Source: an uncultured Synechococcus sp. (GTDB lineage Bacteria > Cyanobacteriota > Cyanobacteriia > Phormidesmidales > Phormidesmidaceae). Taken from it: a stretch of DNA of 64,000 bases. The DNA is taken from the NCBI GenBank assembly GCA_937911865.1, contig CALDSK010000026.1, forward strand, positions 16,393 through 80,392. Direction: 5' to 3'. The position numbers and the translations under genes are program-made. The notes under the pieces are model-generated. The model was not told the origin of the DNA and did no database searches. It was given only the letters and a program-made list of their open reading frames with translations. This document shows, in pieces, positions 54,208 through 61,582 of this stretch (its first letter is position 1; every line of letters begins with the position of its first letter).

Positions 54208-54336
54208 TCCAAACAGTTTTGAGAACAGCGTTAATTGAGAACAGCGTTAGTGGGGGTGACTGCTTGAGGATGCGATCGCTCAGCACAGGTCCTACTGATC
54301 TGCCCCACTTACCTGTCCTACTGACCTTACGACTGC

Positions 54337-54375
54337 TCTACTGAGCGGGTCTACTGAGCGGGTCTACTGAGCGGG
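54337..54375. repeat. Three exact 13-bp tandem copies at the znuA stop
   Basis: TCTACTGAGCGGG occurs three times without spacers (54337-54349, 54350-54362, 54363-54375) and covers the znuA stop codon. A 15-bp duplication (TGAGAACAGCGTTAA type) lies nearby at about 54221-54250. Confidence 0.85.
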
Positions 54376-55578
54376 CAGTAAAGCTTGAGCAGCGGCTTGG
54401 TCGCAAGTGCCGCCTAAGCCATCGACGATAGTGCAGGTATTAGTAACCAGCATTCCTTGATAGGTCGCGGCGGATGTTTCCGCATCGCCCAAGCCATCGG
54501 CATAGATTGGGTCTTGTGAGACTGTAATATCAGTTTCTCTAGAAACTGTTTCAATCAGCCCAGGATTGCTAGTAGACTCCACAAAAATGCTTGGCACCCC
54601 CTTCGACTCAACGACCTCTGTCAGTTCTTTGACAGTTGCCGCTGAAGGCCGCGCTTCGGTGCTAAAGCTGTCGAGCGCAGGCTCAATTTCAAGACCGTAG
54701 GCATCGGCGTAATAGCCCAGCGCTTCATGAGTGCTGATAATCGTGCGGCTAGAAGCAGGGACAGTCTCTATCTGGGTCCCGATCCAGGTATCGAGCTGTT
54801 CTATTTGAGCGACTAGGGCTTCGGCATTGGCTTCATACAGCTCGGCATTCTCTGGAGAGATTTCGCTGAGCTGAGCCTGAACCGCTTGCACCATAGCTAT
54901 GCCATTTTCAGCATCGTGCCAAACGTGAGGATCTGGAACCATTTCGCCTTCCGCATGATGCTCATCTTCTGAGTGTGCTTCACCTTCCGCATGGTGTTCA
55001 TCTTCTGAATGCGCCTCGCCCTCAGCATGATGCTCATCTTCTGAATGCGCTTCGCCCTCAGCATGATGGTGATCGTCTTCTGAATGCGCCTCACCTTCCG
55101 CATGGTGCTCATCTTCTGAATGCGCTTCGCCCTCAGCATGATGGTGATCGTGCGCTTCACCCAGTAACGGATCTGACACGGCAACCTCTGACACAGCGAC
55201 TTTGGGCGCGGGCGTATCAGTCGCCTCAATCATTTGAATGATTTCAGGTTCAAACTCATAGCCACCGTACAAAACCAGATCAGCTTCTTCAATGGCTCGC
55301 CGATCTGCCGGGGTGGCACTGTAGGCATGAGGATCTTGACCTGCGTCAATTAGGCAGGTCAAATCTACGGTGCTTTGAGCGATTTGCTCAGTCATGTCAC
55401 AAAGTACGCTGTAGGAGGCAACCACCTGAGTCTCGCCAACCGATTCTGCTTCAGTTCCAGATTCGGCTTGAGGTTGATTGCTGTCGGGCTGAGTACAGCT
55501 CACGGCGACTAATGCCAGTGAAAAAGGTACTATTGACAAGGCAGATAGTCGTGAAAGAAGGCGTAGTGATTTGTGCAT
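54364..55578 (-). CDS. znuA: Zinc ABC transporter substrate-binding lipoprotein, expanded His-rich loop
   Basis: A 404-residue periplasmic zinc-binding protein. The signal peptide ends at AVSC28 (lipoprotein type). VVASYSVLCDMTEQIAQS, DPHAYSATPADRRAI, PDPHVWHDAENG, RTIISTHEALGYYADAYGLE and the C-terminal barrel supply the metal ligands. The charged loop typical of ZnuA is expanded (about residues 143-213) into some six repeats of HHAEGEAHSEDE, encoded by 36-bp tandem units. A Zur-type box lies 38 bp upstream (55616-55640). It feeds the permease at 60226; the ATPase gene is not in the window. Confidence 0.93.
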   Translation of the reverse strand: MHKSLRLLSRLSALSIVPFSLALVAVSCTQPDSNQPQAESGTEAESVGETQVVASYSVLCDMTEQIAQSTVDLTCLIDAGQDPHAYSATPADRRAIEEADLVLYGGYEFEPEIIQMIEATDTPAPKVAVSEVAVSDPLLGEAHDHHHAEGEAHSEDEHHAEGEAHSEDDHHHAEGEAHSEDEHHAEGEAHSEDEHHAEGEAHSEDEHHAEGEMVPDPHVWHDAENGIAMVQAVQAQLSEISPENAELYEANAEALVAQIEQLDTWIGTQIETVPASSRTIISTHEALGYYADAYGLEIEPALDSFSTEARPSAATVKELTEVVESKGVPSIFVESTSNPGLIETVSRETDITVSQDPIYADGLGDAETSAATYQGMLVTNTCTIVDGLGGTCDQAAAQALLPAQ

Positions 55579-55615
55579 AGCGCTGTACTCTAATGCTGTA
55601 CTTTAGATGCTGTAC

Positions 55616-55640
55616 TTTGATAACGATTATCATTGTCAAA
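55616..55640. promoter_or_regulatory. Zur box upstream of znuA
   Basis: TTTGATAACGATTATCATTGTCAAA, with the core TGATAACGATTATCA as a near-perfect palindrome (55618-55632). It is the Fur-family pattern and lies 38 bp before the znuA start. The divergent ArsR start is 134 bp away on the other side. Confidence 0.85.
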
Positions 55641-55773
55641 ACATACTATCGCAAGAAGCCCTCTCGGCAATATTCTTTCTGCGAATAGTTGATCATTCTT
55701 TAGCTTTGCTTCGGTTTCTCGGATTCAAGCTCGTTAAAGTTCAATGGTGGTTCAATGGTGACTGATCGCTAGA

Positions 55774-56220
55774 ATGGGTTCTATTAATTCTCATGTGCCT
55801 AAATTTGTGATTAAAGCTTCGTCAAAAACGCTGCCAAAGAATTTGTCTAACAGTTCACCCAAAGCAGGAGCCAGGGACGTTTGCCAGGTTCAGTGCTTTA
55901 ATCCGGCGCTGGTAAATCAGGTCAGTGCAACCATGCCAGAGGAGGAACTACTGGCAAGTGTTCAAGTTCTTTTCAATGCGCTAGCAGACAGATCGCGCCT
56001 AAAGATCCTTCTCGCCTTAGGCGATGGGCAAGAGCTTTGTGTCTGCGATGTAGCTTCGCTGCTCGACGTTAAAGTATCGGCGGCTTCTCACCATCTACGA
56101 AAGCTGCGCGACCTCAAAATATTGAAACACAGAAGTGACGGCAAACTTGCCTACTACTCTCTAGCAGATCAGCGGATCGTAAATGTTCTAAGTCATGCTT
56201 TGCAGCAGCTGAGCGAGTGA
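55774..56220 (+). CDS. ArsR/SmtB family metal sensor with cysteine (alpha3N) site
   Basis: A 148-residue winged-helix repressor. The DNA-recognition helix is in VKVSAASHHLRKLRDLKILK and the wing in HRSDGKLAYYSL. The alpha3N metal site is complete in sequence: Cys37 and Cys41 (VCQVQCFNP) plus Cys89 and Cys91 (ELCVCDVA), as in CadC/AztR/BxmR. The alpha5 site of SmtB (D-x-H-x10-H-x2-E) is changed: D132, R134, Q145, E148, so both His are gone. It should sense thiophilic metals (Cd, Pb, Zn or Cu). It is divergent from znuA. Its operator was not identified. Confidence 0.88.
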   Translation: MGSINSHVPKFVIKASSKTLPKNLSNSSPKAGARDVCQVQCFNPALVNQVSATMPEEELLASVQVLFNALADRSRLKILLALGDGQELCVCDVASLLDVKVSAASHHLRKLRDLKILKHRSDGKLAYYSLADQRIVNVLSHALQQLSE

Positions 56221-56295
56221 CGAGCTGTCTCAGCATCGTAGTCAGCATTGCAAAGATCGGCGTCGTAGTCGGCACAGAGATGTTTCCTCAATCAT

Positions 56296-57552
56296 CTACT
56301 TATCCGCAAACGCTAGGCTAGCCTTAGTTAGCGCGGGAACAATGCGATCGCATGCCATCTTTGCCCCAAACAAATTTCGCGCCACTGGGCCTACTTGTAA
56401 TGCCGTCCAAGGCCCCATCAAGAACAGCTCACAGCCCGGCCAGCGCAAATGTTCATTTAACACAGGTAAACCATTAACAATCTGAATGGGATGCTGTGCC
56501 AATACCTCTGTCAAAAGTGGATGCGCTGTAATATCTAGCTGATTGCCAGTTGCCAGCCAAATTCGATCAATCGACTGGTGAGCAAAACAATCGTGCAGCG
56601 CCGAATTGTTGCATGTTACCTGCCATTTCCCTTCTCGCCAGACCGCATTAGTCACTTCACAGTTTTCATAAAGGAAAAGACGACCTTCTCGGGAGAGCTT
56701 ACGCAGTTTTGTCAGTGCTTCCGGCGTAAAGGAACCGCCATCTCGCGCCTGCTGGATCATCCGCCAGCGGGTCCACCAGTCTGTTTCTGCATTGAACCCC
56801 TTAAGATACTTTGGCCCTAGCCAACCCGGTTCCGCATCAAAAATCTTATCTTTGAAAGCGCTTCTACCAAGCAGTAGCACCTTCGCACCGCGCCGCAGCG
56901 CACCCATTGCCAGGTGAGCGCTGGTGAGCCCGCCACCGACAATTAACACCGTTTCTCCAGCCAATGTAGATAAAGTGGGAAGATGAACAGATTGAGCATG
57001 GCATAGCCGCTCAGGTGGATATTGGATAGCGTGAGAAGTAACACGCTGCGCCCAGTCTGGCAGCCTAGCAGCTGCTGCGCCCGTCGCTACGACGACCCGT
57101 CGAGCAGTTACCGTACGCCCGTCGGATAGGGTCAGCTGAAATCCTCGCTTCTGAGGCACTAGCCCCACTACCCGAGCTTGGGTAACCTGCTCTCGCAGAT
57201 GCCAACGATCAATGACGGTTTCACAAAAATCTCGAAATAGCTTTGTTCCTGGCCGATTATACGGATTAAACAGTTCATCCTGGCGCTTTTCAGCAAAGCT
57301 GAGCAAGGTGTGAGCATTGCAGTCTGGGTGGTGAACTGCCGGAGAACGCAGATGTGGAATTTCTTGCGCGGCAAACTGTCGGTGCCATTGGGCTAGCCAG
57401 GTGCCGCTAGGGTCAAAAACTTCAAATCCGGGAGAGAAACCCGCGTTTAGGCGATCGCGCCTGCGCTTACTCTTTTGTAACAAATGAGTTACCAGCGTCA
57501 GCGCCTGTGGACCAGCACCAATAATCGCAATATCAGTCTGCAGCACGCTCAC
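56296..57552 (-). CDS. FAD/NAD(P)-binding flavoprotein of the zinc island
   Basis: A 418-residue flavoprotein of the lysine/ornithine N-monooxygenase-like group. FAD is bound by DIAIIGAGPQALTLVTHLL and the second Rossmann motif is ETVLIVGGGLTSAHLAMGAL near residue 200. EIPHLRSPAVHHPDCNAHTL and TGNQLDITAHPLL complete the core. GTG start at 57552. A perfect Zur-type palindrome (57582-57598) lies 30 bp upstream and also serves the divergent GTPase gene. The substrate is unknown; it could oxidise a metallophore precursor amine, but no other metallophore gene is seen. Confidence 0.8.
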   Translation of the reverse strand: MSVLQTDIAIIGAGPQALTLVTHLLQKSKRRRDRLNAGFSPGFEVFDPSGTWLAQWHRQFAAQEIPHLRSPAVHHPDCNAHTLLSFAEKRQDELFNPYNRPGTKLFRDFCETVIDRWHLREQVTQARVVGLVPQKRGFQLTLSDGRTVTARRVVVATGAAAARLPDWAQRVTSHAIQYPPERLCHAQSVHLPTLSTLAGETVLIVGGGLTSAHLAMGALRRGAKVLLLGRSAFKDKIFDAEPGWLGPKYLKGFNAETDWWTRWRMIQQARDGGSFTPEALTKLRKLSREGRLFLYENCEVTNAVWREGKWQVTCNNSALHDCFAHQSIDRIWLATGNQLDITAHPLLTEVLAQHPIQIVNGLPVLNEHLRWPGCELFLMGPWTALQVGPVARNLFGAKMACDRIVPALTKASLAFADK

Positions 57553-57581
57553 ACACCCTCTCTCCTTTGGCTAACTATAGT

Positions 57582-57598
57582 AGAATGATAATCATTCT
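57582..57598. promoter_or_regulatory. Zur box between the flavoprotein and COG0523 GTPase genes
   Basis: AGAATGATAATCATTCT, a perfect 8-1-8 palindrome. It lies 30 bp upstream of the flavoprotein start on one side and 97 bp upstream of the GTPase start on the other. Confidence 0.85.
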
Positions 57599-57694
57599 CA
57601 CACCATAGAACATATGGAGATAGATGTGAACCTTTTGTAAGGTTGGTGTCTGCTCACTTTAGTGTCTGCTCATCTAAAGCAGAAAGAGACAATC

Positions 57695-58879
57695 ATGACT
57701 ATCCCTTCAGCAACAGATTCTGCCAGCACGATGTCGTCGCTGGCGATAGACGACAAAAGATTACCCGTCACAATCGTAACGGGCTTCTTGGGCAGTGGAA
57801 AAACCACCTTGCTCAACCACATACTAGAGACCTTTGAAGACTTCAAAGTTGCCGTGTTAGTGAATGAATTTGGCGATATCAATATCGATAGCCAGTTTAT
57901 CGTGACCCTCGATCAAGACATGATTGAACTCACCAACGGCTGCATCTGCTGCAGTATTAACGATGACCTGCGCAATGCAGTTTATCGAATGCTAAATCGC
58001 CGCGACCAAATTGACTACCTGGTTGTAGAAACCACAGGGGTAGCCGATCCGCTGCCGATTACCCTCACCTTTTTGGGAACAGAACTGCGCGACATGACTC
58101 GACTCGACTCGATCCTGACCTTGGTGGATGCTGAGTCTTTTGCGCCGGATATCTTTGAGAGCCAGGCAGCGTATAGCCAAATTGCCTATGGCGATATTAT
58201 CGTGCTCAACAAAACTGCTCTGGTAACGAGCGATCGCATAGCGTCGTTAGAACAAAGCATTCGCGACATTAAAACAGGTGCAAGAATTATCAGAGCCGAA
58301 CAGGGCAAAGTGCCGCTGCCACTGATCATTGATGTCAAGGTAGGAGAAACAGGCGCGTACCAGGAAGAAGCCAAAGAGAAAATAAGAGAAACGGAACTAG
58401 CCGAATCTCATAGACATCAAAGCGAGCACGGCCATTCACATGATCCCTCACATGATCACTCGCATGATCACTCGCATGATCACTCACACGAACACTCACA
58501 CAACCACGATCATTCAGACCATGACCACTCGACCCACGACCATTCACACGATCATGACCATCACGCTGGCCATCTAGAAAATGACGGATTTATGTCGTTC
58601 TCTTTTGAGTGCGATCGCCCCCTCTCACTCAAACAGTTTCAGCAGTTTCTAGACAATCACCTGCCCGAGAATATTTTTCGCGCTAAAGGCATTCTGTGGT
58701 TTCAAGAGAGTCCTGCTAGACATTTCTTTCAGCTTACGGGTAAACGGTTCCAGCTTGAAGATAGTGAATGGAGTGGCCCTCGCGGCAATCAGCTCGTGTT
58801 TATTGGCCGCGACCTGGACGCAGAGGCCATTACACAAATGCTAGAAGACTGTGTAGCGCCTGTCGCCCTGCCCGCGTAA
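57695..58879 (+). CDS. COG0523 (CobW-like) GTPase with His-rich domain, zinc metallochaperone type
   Basis: A 394-residue G3E GTPase, ATG at 57695; a GTG at 57662 in a tandem duplication is less likely. P-loop GFLGSGKTT at residues 30-38, the metal-binding CxCC motif in LTNGCICCSINDDL, and VVETTGVADPLPI. Residues 240-292 are a His/Asp/Ser repeat (SHDHSHDHSHEH type), then a CobW C-terminal domain (ECDRPLSLKQFQQFLDNHLP). It should supply zinc to client proteins when zinc is scarce; cyanobacterial and other COG0523 members are Zur-regulated. A Zur palindrome lies upstream at 57582. Confidence 0.92.
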   Translation: MTIPSATDSASTMSSLAIDDKRLPVTIVTGFLGSGKTTLLNHILETFEDFKVAVLVNEFGDINIDSQFIVTLDQDMIELTNGCICCSINDDLRNAVYRMLNRRDQIDYLVVETTGVADPLPITLTFLGTELRDMTRLDSILTLVDAESFAPDIFESQAAYSQIAYGDIIVLNKTALVTSDRIASLEQSIRDIKTGARIIRAEQGKVPLPLIIDVKVGETGAYQEEAKEKIRETELAESHRHQSEHGHSHDPSHDHSHDHSHDHSHEHSHNHDHSDHDHSTHDHSHDHDHHAGHLENDGFMSFSFECDRPLSLKQFQQFLDNHLPENIFRAKGILWFQESPARHFFQLTGKRFQLEDSEWSGPRGNQLVFIGRDLDAEAITQMLEDCVAPVALPA

Positions 58880-58897
58880 CTCGCGCTCAACAGCTGG

Positions 58898-59380
58898 CTA
58901 TGAGCTCTCGGCCGCTGAAGAGCTGGCACAGGGAGCGCATAGCCCAAAAAACTCCAGGGTATGATAGAAAATCTGAAAATGGGAAGACTGGCCTAACTTG
59001 TCTTGCAGAGACTGCACCGGACACTCTTCAACAGGAACAGAAGTGCCACAGTTTAGGCAGGTTAGGTAGTGGCTATCATCAGAGGTGAGCGTGTACATCC
59101 ACTCACCGTTCGGTAGCGCTCTGGCTTGAGCGAGTCCTTTAATTTGGAGTGCTCGCAGTGAGCGATAAACCGTCGCCAGTCCAACAGGCCGCTGCTGATC
59201 TTTTAGCTGTTGATAAATTGCCTGAGCAGTTAGCGCCTTGTCAACTTGCTCTAGCAAAATATAAATCTGCTTTTGGGCGCGGGTTAAATCGGGAAGCGAA
59301 GAAGATTTTGAAGAGGGCTCTGCAGCAGGCTCAAGAGAAGCAGATTTAAGAGAAGCAGGTTTCATGACGTACTGACTCAT
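58898..59380 (-). CDS. zur: Zur, Fur-family zinc uptake regulator
   Basis: A 160-residue Fur-family repressor. A winged helix in the N-terminal half (LTRAQKQIYILLEQVDKAL, GLATVYRSLRALQIKGL with the recognition helix) and a dimerisation domain with structural zinc motifs CLNCG and CAPC (SHYLTCLNCGTSV, LEFFGLCAPC), plus FQIFYHTLEFFG. The first 28 residues are a Ser/Ala/Lys-rich extension; ATG at 59380 or the later Met at 59365. It sits divergent from the CDF-type gene with a Zur box between, so it is probably autoregulated. It is the likely controller of the five boxes in this island. Confidence 0.9.
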   Translation of the reverse strand: MSQYVMKPASLKSASLEPAAEPSSKSSSLPDLTRAQKQIYILLEQVDKALTAQAIYQQLKDQQRPVGLATVYRSLRALQIKGLAQARALPNGEWMYTLTSDDSHYLTCLNCGTSVPVEECPVQSLQDKLGQSSHFQIFYHTLEFFGLCAPCASSSAAESS

Positions 59381-59463
59381 TACAACAAATGTAACAATTT
59401 GCTTAGCCTCGCGCCCAGATCGAATTCAGTGGACACAGTTCGGCTACATACATATAGCCTAGC

Positions 59464-59479
59464 AATGATTATCATTCTC
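59464..59479. promoter_or_regulatory. Zur box between zur and the CDF-type gene
   Basis: AATGATTATCATTCTC, with AATGAT-T-ATCATT as the palindromic core, 84 bp upstream of zur and about 100 bp upstream of the CDF-type gene. Confidence 0.8.
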
Positions 59480-59580
59480 ATTTTAGTCCGTGAGGTGATA
59501 ATTGACGCAACACTAACCTATCAATTTTTCGTGGTAACATTCCAACATTCGTTTGAACGTTATATCGAAAAGCGCAAATC

Positions 59581-60192
59581 ATGAGCGATAGCTGCTGTCA
59601 GAGTAAGGGTTGTGAGCTAACAAAGCTGAAAAAGGATCAGACCCAGGTGCTGTGGGCTGTGCTAGCCATTAACAAGATGATGTTTGTAGTAGAGTTTGGC
59701 GCGAGCATTCAGGCGGCGTCGCTTTCTCTAGCTGGGGACTCGCTCGATATGCTGGGCGATGCGCTAGTGTATGCCAGCAGCCTGTATGTAGTGAACAAGG
59801 GCCGCAAAGCGCAGGCGGGGTCTGCTTTCTTTAAAGGCATCCTGATGTTTCTGTTTGCGATCGCTCTTTTCGCCAGGGCCAGCTATCAGCTATTCACGGG
59901 CATAACGCCCACAGCAGGCGTCATGAGCACAGTAGGCCTCATTGCGCTCATAGCTAACATCATCTGTTTGCTGCTGTTGTCTCGGCACCGCAAAGATAAT
60001 TTGAATATGTCTTCGGTATGGCTGTGTTCTAGGAACGATATCATCGCCAATACATCGGTGCTAGTCGCGGCGGGCCTGGTGTTTCTCACGCAATCTGGAC
60101 TGCCCGATCTTGCCGTGGGCTTTGTATTGACCGTTGTTTTTGCCAGATCTGCGGGGCAAGTCCTCACGCAATCGTGGCAAGAGATGAGATGA
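59581..60192 (+). CDS. Short CDF-like cation transporter
   Basis: A 203-residue membrane protein that matches the transmembrane part of cation diffusion facilitators. Six hydrophobic helices: VLWAVLAINKMMFVVEFG (helix 1), SLAGDSLDMLGDALVYASSL with DxxxD (helix 2), FFKGILMFLFAIALFA, STVGLIALIANIICLLLL, SVWLCSRNDIIANTSVLVAA with a changed DxxxN site (helix 5), and LPDLAVGFVLTVVFARS. The C-terminal cytoplasmic domain is absent and the N-terminus has a Cys cluster (CCQSKGC). It sits between zur and znuB, where znuC is usual in many cyanobacteria. Direction of transport unknown. Confidence 0.8.
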   Translation: MSDSCCQSKGCELTKLKKDQTQVLWAVLAINKMMFVVEFGASIQAASLSLAGDSLDMLGDALVYASSLYVVNKGRKAQAGSAFFKGILMFLFAIALFARASYQLFTGITPTAGVMSTVGLIALIANIICLLLLSRHRKDNLNMSSVWLCSRNDIIANTSVLVAAGLVFLTQSGLPDLAVGFVLTVVFARSAGQVLTQSWQEMR

Positions 60193-60194
60193 TT

Positions 60195-60212
60195 GCATGA
60201 TAATCATTCTCC
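60195..60212. promoter_or_regulatory. Zur-type box before znuB
   Basis: GCATGATAATCATTCTCC, with ATGATAATCAT as a perfect palindrome (60197-60207). It begins 2 bp after the CDF-type stop and ends 13 bp before the znuB ATG, so a Zur-bound or internal promoter is possible here. Confidence 0.7.
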
Positions 60213-60225
60213 CTTCAACGACAAT

Positions 60226-61068
60226 ATGGACTGGCTGCTAGATCCCTTGAACTATGAGTTTATGCGGCAGGCGCTGATGGCCGGTGTGTTCATGGGCATT
60301 CTATGTCCGATTATTGGCACTTACCTGATTGTGCAGCGAATGGCGCTATTGGGTGATGTCGTTGCACATGCGGTGCTACCGGGATTAGCGATCGCAAACT
60401 TCCTCAATTTCCCTTTGCTCATCGGCGCCTTCATTTCTGGGATGTTTGGCACCTTCGTTACCAGCTGGATTCGCGCCCAGTCCAAAGTCAAGGTCGACGC
60501 GGCCATGGCTATCACTTTCTCCAGCTTTTTCTCATTGGGCATTGCCCTACTCACCAGCTTGCGCAGCCGCTTAGATCTTGAAGAGCTGCTGTTTGGCGAT
60601 ATTCTTAGCATTGCCCCAGCAGACGTGTGGGAAATCGGGCTTGTGACCGTCGCTGTCTTGATCGCAGTAAAAACCTTTTATAAGGAGCTGCTGTTTTTTA
60701 CCTTTGATCAGCTAGGCGCAGAAGCGGTTGGCCTACCGGTGGGGATGATTAATTTTGGGCTAATGGCCGCGATTACGCTGACGATTGTGGCCAGCATCAA
60801 GGCGGTGGGTGTGATTTTGGTCGTGGCGCTAATGGTGAATCCGGCGGCGGCAGCCTACTTGCTCACGAAAGAACTGCACTGGATGATGGCGACAGGTGCC
60901 GGTTTAGGCGTGCTGTCTTGCGTGACTGGAATGTACATTAGCTACTATCTCAATACGCCTTCTGGGCCAGCGATCGCGCTGACCCTTTTTGCCTGCTTTT
61001 TATCGGCGCTGCTGTTCAGTCCTAGTCAAGGAATTTTGACCCGCAGCCGAGGGCGAGCCAAGGCTTAA
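60226..61068 (+). CDS. znuB: Zinc ABC transporter permease
   Basis: A 280-residue inner-membrane permease of the ZnuB/metal ABC family. I take the ATG at 60226, since an upstream TTG at 60193 would read through the Zur box. Eight hydrophobic segments, with ALMAGVFMGILCPIIGTYLIV at the start, QRMALLGDVVAHAVLPGLAIA, DILSIAPADVWEI and the conserved SIKAVGVILVVALMVNPAA near the end. It needs ZnuA (54364) and an ATPase; the ATPase is not in this window. Confidence 0.93.
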   Translation: MDWLLDPLNYEFMRQALMAGVFMGILCPIIGTYLIVQRMALLGDVVAHAVLPGLAIANFLNFPLLIGAFISGMFGTFVTSWIRAQSKVKVDAAMAITFSSFFSLGIALLTSLRSRLDLEELLFGDILSIAPADVWEIGLVTVAVLIAVKTFYKELLFFTFDQLGAEAVGLPVGMINFGLMAAITLTIVASIKAVGVILVVALMVNPAAAAYLLTKELHWMMATGAGLGVLSCVTGMYISYYLNTPSGPAIALTLFACFLSALLFSPSQGILTRSRGRAKA

Positions 61069-61582
61069 TTGCAAAATCTGTTGATTTATCATTTTAATAG
61101 CTCGTCTTAATAGCTCGCCTTAATAGCTCGTCATATTCAGCGTGCATTCCGAGCCAAAAACAATAAAGTGCTTTTGCTCTAGCAATTCAATGCCATGTCA
61201 TTGAGACTGATGTCATTGAGACTGAGGACAGCGAATCTGTCTAGGAGTCAATGATGATGTTTTCGAGCCGACTCTTGTGCGCAACTACCGCCGTTTAGGA
61301 TTGCTGCCTAACGGTGCGCTTGAGCGGCTGTCAATAGCTTGTGAAACGAACCAAGGACCTTTTGGCAGTCCGCTCCCAGCGAATTGTTAGACCCCGCTGC
61401 ATTATCACTGACACTCGACTACCGCCAGCTGCAAAACCCCAGAGTACAGACTCGCGCTAGGTGCTCGGCTGAGAGAGCTGACGCTATTAGTCAGCCCGTA
61501 CACCCACACCCACACGGCCACTAGACAAAGAAATTGATAATGATTATCATTCTCATATCTTTAGTCATTCAGGAAACCCAGC
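61069..61582. other. Intergenic region, 514 bp
   Basis: It has three 13-bp near-copies of TCTTAATAGCTCG (61092-61130) and two exact 15-bp copies of ATGTCATTGAGACTG (61195-61224). A frame of about 48 codons without a start (around 61240-61390) reads DDVFEPTLVRNYRRLGLL but I recognise no family. The Zur box at 61535 is near its right end. Confidence 0.5.
61535..61549. promoter_or_regulatory. Zur box before the second flavoprotein gene
   Basis: TGATAATGATTATCA, the textbook Fur/Zur-family palindrome, 33 bp before the start of the flavoprotein gene at 61583. Confidence 0.85.

Noticed and set aside
59399..59584. 61-codon open frame ending at the CDF-type start
   Set aside because: It runs through the Zur box and the promoter region; it is hydrophobic by chance of AT-rich DNA.
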